Of a stretch of DNA of 64,000 bases, positions 35,970 to 43,401 are shown one piece after another; the first letter of the stretch is position 1, and every line of letters begins with the position of its first letter. This stretch comes from CAYSWV01 sp964434865. Its GTDB lineage: Bacteria > Cyanobacteriota > Cyanobacteriia > Thermostichales > Thermostichaceae. The stretch is taken from assembly GCA_964434865.1 (NCBI GenBank), contig CAYSWV010000002.1, positions 130,308 through 194,307 of the forward strand. The letters are read 5' to 3'. Under the pieces are notes generated by a model. That model saw nothing but the letters and a program-made list of their open reading frames with translations, was not told the DNA's origin and searched no databases. The translations under genes and the position numbers were made by a program.

Positions 35970-36470
35970 AGATGGTTTTTACTATACTCTGAAGCAAGAA
36001 TTTGGCTAGGTTTGGCAATCACTCTTAACGTTTTATAAATAGATCATTAATTATTTTATAAATAGATCATTAATTATTGATTTTTCGCTCTGCTAAACTG
36101 GGTTGCAGTTTGAATAACTGTTTGAATTTACGACAAAAGAGATGCTCTCACGAGGCTGATCAAGCTGTCTGATGATCTGAATTATTTGAAGTTATTTCTT
36201 TGACAGGTTGTCGTTTGACATCATATACCTGCACATAGTCTCATCCACCGAATTTGACATTCAGCTGAACTGAGATGTGATTAATCTTGAGGGGGTAGAG
36301 CTAAAGGCTGAGCAAGAGGCTAGAACTGACCCTGCAGATGTGACTCATATCCCTATTCATTCTGCTACTGCTGGATCGAACGGCCCAGTAACTGATCAGA
36401 TCGCTGGCGGAAAGCTAACTTGACATAACCGTTAGATTAAACTGGTGACACCTCTGATTCAATCATTGCT
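35970..36470. other. intergenic region between divergent operons
   Basis: This 500-bp stretch separates the riboswitch from the zinc-ribbon gene. It holds the riboswitch promoter region, a perfect 23-bp tandem duplication (36031-36053 and 36054-36076), and no further gene or RNA that I can support. No remnant of the missing CobN N-terminal part is visible here. Confidence 0.7.
36031..36076. repeat. 23-bp perfect tandem duplication
   Basis: Two adjacent identical copies starting TTTTATAAATAG, very AT-rich, upstream of the btuB-like promoter. Confidence 0.96.
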
Positions 36471-36767
36471 ATGTCTAATTCCTTTCAATGTCCTAATTGT
36501 GGGGCAGATGTTCCAGCCAAAGCTCGTGCTTGCCCTGTGTGTGGATCTGATGAAGATACAGGCTGGTCGGAAGCGGCTACCTATGTCCATCTCTTACCCT
36601 ATGACGGCAATGCTGAACCCCAACCCCTAAGAGCCAAGCCTTGGTTTCGGCTATTAACTCTGGGTATAGCTGTTGTCTTTAGTTGGTTAGTGTTGGCAGG
36701 CTTAGGGGCTAGTTTACGACGATGGCGTCAGCCACCCGATCCGGCTCCAACTGAATTTGAAGTTTAG
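36471..36767 (+). CDS. small zinc-ribbon membrane protein
   Basis: A 98-aa protein with an N-terminal zinc ribbon (FQCPNCGADVPAKARACPVCGSD; four cysteines as two C-x2-C pairs) and a single membrane segment near residues 65-83, followed by a short basic-then-acidic tail. Similar cyanobacterial proteins have no assigned function. It ends 19 nt before the truncated cobN gene and is almost certainly cotranscribed with it. The zinc ribbon is probably cytoplasmic. Confidence 0.85.
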   Translation: MSNSFQCPNCGADVPAKARACPVCGSDEDTGWSEAATYVHLLPYDGNAEPQPLRAKPWFRLLTLGIAVVFSWLVLAGLGASLRRWRQPPDPAPTEFEV

Positions 36768-36786
36768 CTGAGTTGAAGTTAGCGTT

Positions 36787-38307
36787 ATGGATTCAAATGT
36801 GTCACCCTCGTGGCGGTTGGTTGGGGATGCAGTTGCTGCATTAGAAGATCAGGCGGCCCACTGGCTGCAGCAAATGCTAGAGGGCATACCGTATGATCCC
36901 CCTCCCGGTCCAGCAGCTCGTCAGGTTTTAGACCAGATTGAACACCAGTTATGGCCACGGCTCCAATTGGCTTCGCAAGAGATCACGTATTTACTGCATG
37001 GTCTTAACGGTGGCTATGTGCCCAGTGGCCCTTCGGGTGCTCCTACACGTGGCCGATGGGATGTGTTACCTACTGGACGGAACTTTTATTCGGTCGATAT
37101 TCGAGCGGTTCCCACTGAAACTGCCTGGCAAGTAGGGTTAAAAGCTGCTGATGCTGTGATTGAGCAGTATATGCAAGAGCAGGGCACCTATCCACGAACT
37201 TTGGGCCTCTCAGTTTGGGGCACTTCAACCATGCGCACAGGTGGAGATGATTGGGCTGAGGCAATGGCTTTGATTGGTGTCCAACCGGTTTGGGATCCAA
37301 CTTCTCGACGAGTAGTAGATTTTGAAATTTTACCGTTATCCTGGTTAAATCGGCCCCGAGTTGATGTTACGTTGCGGATCTCAGGCTTTTTCCGGGATGC
37401 TTTTCCGAATTTGATTTCTTTGTTTGATCAAGCTGTTCAAGCTGTGGCTGAGTGTCCAGAATCTCCTGAGTCCAATCCCATTCGAGCACGGATGTTGGCC
37501 GAGCAAGAGCACTGGGAGCATCAAGGCCTAACACCCACTCAAGCTCGCATTCGATCTCGCTACCGCATTTTTGGTTCCAAACCTGGGGCATACGGAGCCG
37601 GGTTACAGGGGTTAATTGAAGGTCAAAACTGGACTTCTGATGCTGATTTAGCTCAAGCGTATTTAAACTGGAGTAGCTATGCTTACACCGGTCAAGGTCA
37701 AGGTCATGCTGCACCTGAGGCTTTGCGCCGCCAGCTGGCTGATCTACAAATTGTGCTTCACAATCAGGACAATCGAGAACATGATCTCCTAGATTCTGAT
37801 GACTATTATCAATTCCAGGGAGGTATGATTGCTGCGGTTCGGACCTTATCAGGAACCCACCCCCAAGCCTACTTTGGCGATCATTCCCGTCCTCAGGTTC
37901 CTCGAGTGCATCGATTAGCTCGAGAAATAGCCAAAGTTTATCGGTCTCGAGTGATCAATCCCCGTTGGATAGCAGGGGTAATGCGACATGGTTATAAAGG
38001 GGCTTTCGAAATGGCAGCAACACTGGACTACCTGTTTGCCTATGATGCAACAGCTCAATGCATTGAAGATTTTATGTACGATGGCATTGTTGCTGCTTAT
38101 TTACAGGATCCTCAGGTTCACTCCTTTATTCAACAACACAATCCTTGGGCCCTACGAGATATGAGCGAACGCCTATTAGAAGCTCATCAACGCTCGTTAT
38201 GGCAACCTCAAGATCCTGACATGCTTCCCTTTTTAGAATCGATGCTGTGGTCAACTGAAGCCGATCTTGAACAAAAAGTGGATCGGTCAATGACAGACAA
38301 GTCTTAA
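36787..38307 (+). CDS. cobN: CobN cobaltochelatase, C-terminal part only
   Basis: A 506-aa protein collinear with roughly the last 40 percent of CobN, the large subunit that inserts cobalt into hydrogenobyrinic acid a,c-diamide (full length is about 1250 aa). Conserved segments: YLLHGLNGGYVPSGPSGAPT, GRNFYSVDIRAVPT, LGLSVWGTSTMRTGGDD, RPRVDVTLRISGFFRDAFPN, and HGYKGAFEMAATLDYLFAYD. The wording of these motifs separates it from ChlH. The frame is intact, with its own ATG and a stop, and the N-terminal portion is absent: upstream is the zinc-ribbon gene. So it is a split gene whose other half lies elsewhere, or a degraded copy that kept an open frame. A terminator follows. Confidence 0.88.
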   Translation: MDSNVSPSWRLVGDAVAALEDQAAHWLQQMLEGIPYDPPPGPAARQVLDQIEHQLWPRLQLASQEITYLLHGLNGGYVPSGPSGAPTRGRWDVLPTGRNFYSVDIRAVPTETAWQVGLKAADAVIEQYMQEQGTYPRTLGLSVWGTSTMRTGGDDWAEAMALIGVQPVWDPTSRRVVDFEILPLSWLNRPRVDVTLRISGFFRDAFPNLISLFDQAVQAVAECPESPESNPIRARMLAEQEHWEHQGLTPTQARIRSRYRIFGSKPGAYGAGLQGLIEGQNWTSDADLAQAYLNWSSYAYTGQGQGHAAPEALRRQLADLQIVLHNQDNREHDLLDSDDYYQFQGGMIAAVRTLSGTHPQAYFGDHSRPQVPRVHRLAREIAKVYRSRVINPRWIAGVMRHGYKGAFEMAATLDYLFAYDATAQCIEDFMYDGIVAAYLQDPQVHSFIQQHNPWALRDMSERLLEAHQRSLWQPQDPDMLPFLESMLWSTEADLEQKVDRSMTDKS

Positions 38308-38336
38308 GCTTTTAGGGGTAAACCCCACTTGATCTA

Positions 38337-38368
38337 GGGCATTTAATTAATGATTAAGCCCCTTTTTT
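38337..38368 (+). terminator. Rho-independent terminator after cobN fragment
   Basis: GGGC (38337-38340) and GCCC (38358-38361) with an inner TTAAT/ATTAA pairing, followed by six T (38363-38368). A small GGGG-TAAA-CCCC hairpin (38315-38326) precedes it. Together these end the zinc-ribbon/cobN transcript. Confidence 0.72.
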
Positions 38369-38471
38369 AATTGTTTGGTGAATTTAGGGAGTTAAATTTG
38401 AGATTACCTATTTGCAGTGAGTTGACTCGGCACGTTATAGTGGATTGAGTGCTCATTAGGATTGAGGATCT

Positions 38472-39131
38472 ATGACAACATCTACATTTGCAGAACGGCT
38501 GAAACAGGTCCTGGGTCGTGAAGCGATCTATGCATTTTCACGGCGCTCAGGTGTAAGTGATACAGCACTTCGCAGCTATTTAAAAGGTTCAGTACCGGGG
38601 CTAGATAAAGTCTTGCTCATTGCAAAAGCTGCTGATGTGAGCGTGCATTGGCTAGCCACAGGTGAGGGCGAGATGACAGACTCTCAAGATCAAACTGATC
38701 ACAATGCTGACGATGATTTTGTCTACATCCCTTGCTTGGATCTTGAAGTCTCAGCAGGACCTGGTGTGCTGGTCCAAGAAGAAACGGTGCAGGAGGTTGT
38801 AGCTTTTGACTCACAATGGTTACGGGCCAAACTGAACTCCAATGTATCTCGATTAAGCCTGGTCACCGTCAAAGGGGATAGTATGTCTCCTACACTTGAA
38901 GATGGAGATATGATCTTCGTCGATCACTCATCAACTGATTTTCGAGATGGTATTTATGTCTTTCAAATGGAAGGTGATCTGTTGGTCAAACGCCTCCAAA
39001 AGCTACCGGGTTCGTTATTAAGTGTGATTAGTGACAACCCTAAATTTTCCCCGTTTACCCTAGATCTCAATGATGTTAGTATGGATTTCAACATTATTGG
39101 CCGTTACCGAGGTAGACTTGCGTTTGATTGA
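38472..39131 (+). CDS. XRE-HTH repressor with S24 (LexA-like) peptidase domain
   Basis: A 219-aa CI-like regulator. Residues about 5-65 form a helix-turn-helix (YAFSRRSGVSDTALRSYLKG), and the C-terminal half is an S24 domain with catalytic S137 in KGDSMSPTLEDGD and K173 in LLVKRLQ, with the LexA-like 36-residue spacing. An Ala-Gly pair (95-96, SAGPG) is a candidate self-cleavage site. A promoter with TTGCAG, 18 nt, TATAGT (38412-38441) lies upstream. No phage genes are nearby, so it may be a domesticated repressor or a stress regulator. Confidence 0.87.
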   Translation: MTTSTFAERLKQVLGREAIYAFSRRSGVSDTALRSYLKGSVPGLDKVLLIAKAADVSVHWLATGEGEMTDSQDQTDHNADDDFVYIPCLDLEVSAGPGVLVQEETVQEVVAFDSQWLRAKLNSNVSRLSLVTVKGDSMSPTLEDGDMIFVDHSSTDFRDGIYVFQMEGDLLVKRLQKLPGSLLSVISDNPKFSPFTLDLNDVSMDFNIIGRYRGRLAFD

Positions 39132-39215
39132 TCTTTAATTAGCTAAATTCACTCATCTGTCAGGCTGCGATATGTCTCGGCAACCCATGATTAATCTCAT
39201 GAGGATCAAAGAGGC

Positions 39216-39446
39216 CTCTGAAGGTCAAAGATCTGAAGGTCAAAGATCTGAAGGTCAAAGATCTGAAGGTCAAAGATCTGAAGGTCNNNNNNNNNNNNNN
39301 NNNNNNNNNNNNNNNNNNNNNNNNNNNNNNNNNNNNNNNNNNNNNNNNNNNNNNNNNNNNNNNNNNNNNNNNNNNNNNNNNNNNNNTCTGAAGGTCAAAG
39401 ATCTGAAGGTCAAAGATCTGAAGGTCAAAGATCTGAAGGTCAAAGA
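39216..39446. repeat. 15-bp tandem array (unit ATCTGAAGGTCAAAG) interrupted by a scaffold gap
   Basis: Perfect 15-bp units at 39231-39286 and 39387-39445, with a slightly divergent first copy at 39216. The array stops at the gap on both sides in phase with the unit sequence but not with a 100-bp length, so copy number is unknown. Any open frame across it follows from the multiple-of-three unit. Confidence 0.95.
39287..39386. other. scaffold gap (100 N)
   Basis: Exactly 100 N inside the 15-bp array; a placeholder of unknown real length. Confidence 0.98.
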
Positions 39447-39682
39447 TAGTATTAGCCTCGAAATTGAGTCCGTTCCTCTACTAAACAATGCAGGTTAACT
39501 GAAACATCGGCTTTACTCATGATCCCTAATCAAGTAGGGTAGGGTTTCAACTTTCAGTATGACAACTCAATGTTCAATAGGCTCATTCATTCAATTCTAG
39601 CTACTCAGCTGGGGTGTGTTCACCTGCTTTACTGCTAGTCAATAAAGTTTGAAGCTGCTTCAGTCTCGGGTGATTATGTTGA

Positions 39683-39889
39683 GTGAGACTCTATTCTGTT
39701 CGGGGTGTTAAAGAGTATTGGTTAGTGGATTGGCGCACTCAAAAACTGGAAGTCTATCGCAGACGGGCAGCACAGCTACAGTTAGTTGAAACCTGGTTTC
39801 TAGGGGCTGTTCTCCGATCACCCTTACTCCCTGAATTTGAAGTTGCCGTAGCGCGGATCTTTGCAAAAGGGAAACCACGTCCAGACTAG
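39683..39889 (+). pseudogene. Uma2-family (DUF820) C-terminal remnant
   Basis: Sixty-eight residues with RLYSVRGVKEYWLVDWRTQKLEVYRR and SPLLPEFEV, the C-terminal catalytic segment of Uma2-family PD-(D/E)XK-type proteins, which are multiplied in cyanobacteria. The usual 100-120 N-terminal residues are not found upstream, where the sequence is non-coding, and the GTG start is not convincing. I take this as a decayed copy. The region 39447-39682 holds nothing else recognisable. Confidence 0.7.
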
Positions 39890-40002
39890 CTGACTCACCA
39901 GGACCCATTAACTCAAAAAGACAGACTACTCTGTGTCTGCAAATTGTTGCTTCAGTTCATGGAAATTGATCAGACCGACTTGAGGCCTGCTAGTTGAGTT
40001 CT

Positions 40003-41949
40003 CTAGTCATCGTCGTACACTGGGTATTGGGCAGGAGCGGAGCCATGAACTTCAAGGATTTCCCCCAAGTGAGAGCTAGTCCGTTGCTTTTTTCGCTTTT
40101 GAGGGTGCTGACTTTTGAGTGTATGTTGGTGATCTGACTCTGTTTCAATGGTTTCTAATTGTACCTGAAATTCCCAGCAATCTCCAAAGTCAAACAGATA
40201 GTCCATGCTGCTGCCCTCATTAAGAGGTAAACTGCCGATCTTAACCTGATGAGTGGAGCGTTCACCGCCGGCTTGGGGATGCGTAACTTCAACTTTGCGA
40301 CCTAGTTCATTAGTATAAGTAAATTGATCTAGATGGTCAGAGCTAAAGTCAACCGAGGTCAGTATCAGGTCACTGAGATCAGCAAGCGTTGCGTCCCCCC
40401 TAATAGCCAGTCGACGCCATACTTTGCCTAGCGAAACTTTAAAAATATGTCTTCCAGGTCGAAAAGAGGTTTGGGGTATGGCAAACGTCTGTTTCCAAGC
40501 GGGGAAGTAGGGAGTTAATATAGGCTGTAGCTGATTAAAAGGTTGGGTTGGCTCCTGCTCAGACAACCAGCTTGAGTTAGCTAGATAAGCATTCTTTATT
40601 AAGAGCATAAGTGCCTTACCCAAAGGCAGAGTTTCAACTTTAGTGATCCGCCACCCCTTTCCAGGCTTAGGACTGCCAGCAGTGATCTTGATCAGACCAA
40701 AGAGATCCATCAAGGCCAGATTATGTAACCCCAGCCAGTAGCTGAGTTGTTCCTGATCTTTGTAGTCCTGATAGGTGTGTCGTTTCTTGGCCGCAAGCGC
40801 TGACCAAGCTTGGAGACAGCGTATCCCTTCGTTAAGTAATCCGGAGCGCTCCACACTTAACATATCCTCATGGCTCCGGATCAGCCAGGCTTCAAGCAGA
40901 GTACCATATCGTTCAGTCGGGTTCAGGAGCTGCCAGCTGTGAAGGAGGGTGTTATTGAGCACCAGTCGATGCTGCTTACCTTGGGCAACAACATTGAGGA
41001 TCCCAGTGGCTCTCAGTAATAAGTACAGCCCATGAATGTAGGGATAAGACTTTTGTTGCGGGCGTTTCAGGGCTATTTTGATGGGGTTGCTCAGACGTTG
41101 GTTGAGATCAGCTAAGATTTTTAAGGGAAACTGATGCCGCTTGCCATTAGTAGCTATACCATTGACACCGATGTAATCTATCACAGTCTGAAAGTCTTGC
41201 AGGAGTGCACCAGGCTCGGTTGTAGTGATTGTTTGGTCCTCTAAGACAGTGATGTCTGTTTCTGACAGGGGGACCGCTTCAGCTCCAAGCATCAGGCTGG
41301 ACAGCGATTGCTGTTGTGGCAGAGCTGTATTTCCACCCTCAAATAGGTTTAAGGCTAGCGTGCCGAGGAGTTGACTCAGGGCATTGCGCTGATCCTCTAT
41401 GGGGGGGAGGAGAGGATCGTCTGCTATACGCTGGTTGTACTCTACTCGAAACGCTTCCAATCCTGTTGGAGTCGTCACGTCATAGCCTGCTTGCAGACCC
41501 TGCATCATAAACGTTTTTGTGAAGCTACCTTGGGCTGGATCAAACATCCAATGATGAAACTGATCCTGGATGGATTCTAAATACTGCGTGATGGCCTTGG
41601 CACTGCGAAATTTAAACCTCTGGTGTAAAAAAGTCCAAAAGGCAACTAGCTCAGGAATAGCATCATCGGCATCACCTGGCTCAACGAGTAAGATCTTACG
41701 AGGTAAAATGAACTCCATAACTTGTTGGACATCTCTCTTCAGCATTTTGGGTAGAGTTAAGTTTCCATAGAGATAGCTAATTTCAATAAAGGTCCCAATC
41801 CAATGCCCTCCATCTGGGTGGTTTTTGGCGTAGGCTTGTCCATGATCAGAGGCGAAAAACAGATCAATCATGTCAGCGATATAGTCCTCTAGAAGAGGCT
41901 CAGCTTTGTCATAGGAGAGTTTGTCAAGTAGGTGAATATCAAAGGTCAT
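40003..41949 (-). CDS. large protein with C-terminal pRiA4b ORF-3 domain
   Basis: A 648-aa protein. Residues about 505-610 match the plasmid pRiA4b ORF-3 domain (HIFKVSLGKVWRRLAIRGD; TLADLSDLILTSVDFSSDHL; YLFDFGDCWEFQVQLE). The N-terminal 500 residues are helical and resemble no domain I can name; long members with this tail are known but uncharacterised. A basic stretch (KSQHPQKRKKQRTSS) precedes the acidic C-terminus. It has no signal peptide. The domain is common in plasmids and accessory regions, which fits the repeat array and Uma2 remnant beside it. Confidence 0.8.
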   Translation of the reverse strand: MTFDIHLLDKLSYDKAEPLLEDYIADMIDLFFASDHGQAYAKNHPDGGHWIGTFIEISYLYGNLTLPKMLKRDVQQVMEFILPRKILLVEPGDADDAIPELVAFWTFLHQRFKFRSAKAITQYLESIQDQFHHWMFDPAQGSFTKTFMMQGLQAGYDVTTPTGLEAFRVEYNQRIADDPLLPPIEDQRNALSQLLGTLALNLFEGGNTALPQQQSLSSLMLGAEAVPLSETDITVLEDQTITTTEPGALLQDFQTVIDYIGVNGIATNGKRHQFPLKILADLNQRLSNPIKIALKRPQQKSYPYIHGLYLLLRATGILNVVAQGKQHRLVLNNTLLHSWQLLNPTERYGTLLEAWLIRSHEDMLSVERSGLLNEGIRCLQAWSALAAKKRHTYQDYKDQEQLSYWLGLHNLALMDLFGLIKITAGSPKPGKGWRITKVETLPLGKALMLLIKNAYLANSSWLSEQEPTQPFNQLQPILTPYFPAWKQTFAIPQTSFRPGRHIFKVSLGKVWRRLAIRGDATLADLSDLILTSVDFSSDHLDQFTYTNELGRKVEVTHPQAGGERSTHQVKIGSLPLNEGSSMDYLFDFGDCWEFQVQLETIETESDHQHTLKSQHPQKRKKQRTSSHLGEILEVHGSAPAQYPVYDDD

Positions 41950-42101
41950 AGTGAGAAGATAGCTAGAGAAGGGATGTGATGAGGGTATCTTAGGATCTTA
42001 GAGTTTAATCTCTCACAGTCGTTCACGTTTTGACATAACGATCGGCGTAATGTAGTAGAGTCTCTGCCGTGAGTCACGGTGGCCCTTTAGTTTCTAGACG
42101 T

Positions 42102-42671
42102 ATGCGTCTTGATCAATATACGGTTGGTACTTACACACCAGGCGCCCCTTTACTGAAGCAACTACTTTGGTACTACTTAGGCGATCCGCTAGTACGTAGT
42201 TCTCTGATCCCGTTGTCAGTCCTTAAAGTGTGGACCCTACGACGATTTGGGGCTGAGATTGGTCAGGGCGTCCGGATCAAACCTGGTGTCAAGATCAAAT
42301 TTCCCTGGCGATTAACCCTAGGGGATTGGGTGTGGCTAGGTGAAGCTGCTTGGATTGATAATGTGGCTCCAGTTGCAATTGCTGATCATGTCTGTATTTC
42401 GCAGGGCGTCTATCTATGTACGGGCAACCATAACTGGTCTGATCCTAGCTTTGCTTTAATTACGGCCCCCATTCATATTGAATCTAGGTGCTGGGTGGGC
42501 GCTAAAGCGGTAGTAGGACCTGGTGTCACCCTGGGGCAAGGGGCGGTGCTCTGTTTAGGCAGTGTAGCCAGTCGCTCCCTCGATCCCATGATGATCTACG
42601 CAGGTAATCCAGCTGTGCCTCTAAAACAACGAGTGATTCAAGATCTTGAAGCTGAACCCGTTTCAGATTAG
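42102..42671 (+). CDS. WcaF-like hexapeptide-repeat acetyltransferase
   Basis: A 189-aa left-handed beta-helix acyltransferase. Hexapeptide runs include GQGVRIKPGVKIKFPW, IADHVCISQGVYLCTGNHNW, and VGAKAVVGPGVTLGQGAVL, with the catalytic-type histidine in GNHNW. The family modifies exopolysaccharide or lipopolysaccharide sugars (WcaF of colanic acid). I chose ATG 42102, since cyanobacterial homologues start MRLDQYTVG-YTPGAP; a GTG lies 33 nt upstream. It may serve the polysaccharide genes 4 kb downstream. It overlaps the convergent gene by 4 nt. Confidence 0.86.
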   Translation: MRLDQYTVGTYTPGAPLLKQLLWYYLGDPLVRSSLIPLSVLKVWTLRRFGAEIGQGVRIKPGVKIKFPWRLTLGDWVWLGEAAWIDNVAPVAIADHVCISQGVYLCTGNHNWSDPSFALITAPIHIESRCWVGAKAVVGPGVTLGQGAVLCLGSVASRSLDPMMIYAGNPAVPLKQRVIQDLEAEPVSD

Positions 42672-43114
42672 CTCGTCCGTTTGCCGCCGTCGTACCATTT
42701 TCTGCGGCCAGACATACGAGATTGACGATAACTATATTCGCCTACAGAGGGATTACGTTCTGGATTAATCACCCCTGTTGCGCGTTTCCACAGATGTGCA
42801 GGGGCCAGCTTGACAGTATACACATTGCCTTCAGAGCGGTGAACATGGTACCAGTTACTTTGCTGACACTCCTGACACCAGAACTCTTCAAGCCACTCAC
42901 CAGCTAACGGGACAGAAGCATTGTTTAAAAGTAATAGTTTAGATCCAAATCGGCTGATGCCTCGCTGTTGCAGGTGTTCAGGTGAATCTGCGTAGAGAGG
43001 ATGTTTGCAGCTAACACTATCAAGATAACAACCATGTTGAGGGCAATATATAGGTCGACGCTTACTTCGGTTCCGGTTACGCTTGCGCTTTGAATTTTCG
43101 TTTGATGTATCCAT
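42668..43114 (-). CDS. cyanobacterial hypothetical protein with Cys motifs
   Basis: A 148-aa basic protein (start RKRNRNRSKRRP) with CPQHGCYLDSVSCKHPLY and FWCQECQQSNWYHV, five cysteines in a pattern that could bind zinc, and a C-terminus rich in Arg/Tyr. I do not recognise the family. I chose the ATG at 43114; a longer frame starts with TTG at 43159. The Arg/Lys-rich N-terminus and zinc-like motif may suggest nucleic acid binding, but that is only inference. Confidence 0.7.
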   Translation of the reverse strand: MDTSNENSKRKRNRNRSKRRPIYCPQHGCYLDSVSCKHPLYADSPEHLQQRGISRFGSKLLLLNNASVPLAGEWLEEFWCQECQQSNWYHVHRSEGNVYTVKLAPAHLWKRATGVINPERNPSVGEYSYRQSRMSGRRKWYDGGKRTS

Positions 43115-43192
43115 TCTAACCAAGCCTAAATATTGAACTGGTGAATTTGAAGCTGTCAAGCTCTCATACAGGTTGTATCATACTAATCTATT

Positions 43193-43234
43193 ACTCACAA
43201 TCTTTGGCCCACAACTCACAATCTTTGGCCCACA
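43193..43234. repeat. 21-bp perfect tandem duplication
   Basis: Two adjacent identical 21-bp copies (43193-43213 and 43214-43234, each with ATCTTTGGCCC) in the gap upstream of the beta-barrel gene. Confidence 0.96.
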
Positions 43235-43401
43235 ATTGGATGCCTGCCAGGGCTGATCAGTCCAGGCTAGGATTGACAACTCAGGGCACTTGGTTGCTGA
43301 GAGTCAAACTAATTTTATTATCTGTTCTAAAAATATAAGTATTAGCCTTTGAGGAGATAAAGGGCTATAGTTTTATCTGAGACCTTGGTTGGGACTGCTC
43401 T

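Noticed and set aside
36787..38307. ChlH (magnesium chelatase) instead of CobN
   Set aside because: The segments GRNFYSVD, SVWGTSTMRTGGDD and SGFFRDAFPN match CobN; ChlH has different wording at these places (for example WGTDNIKTYGE).
39172..39498. ORF encoding repeated SEGQR/LKVKD across the 15-bp array
   Set aside because: Same reason as above; both strands are open through the repeat and the frame changes across the artificial gap.
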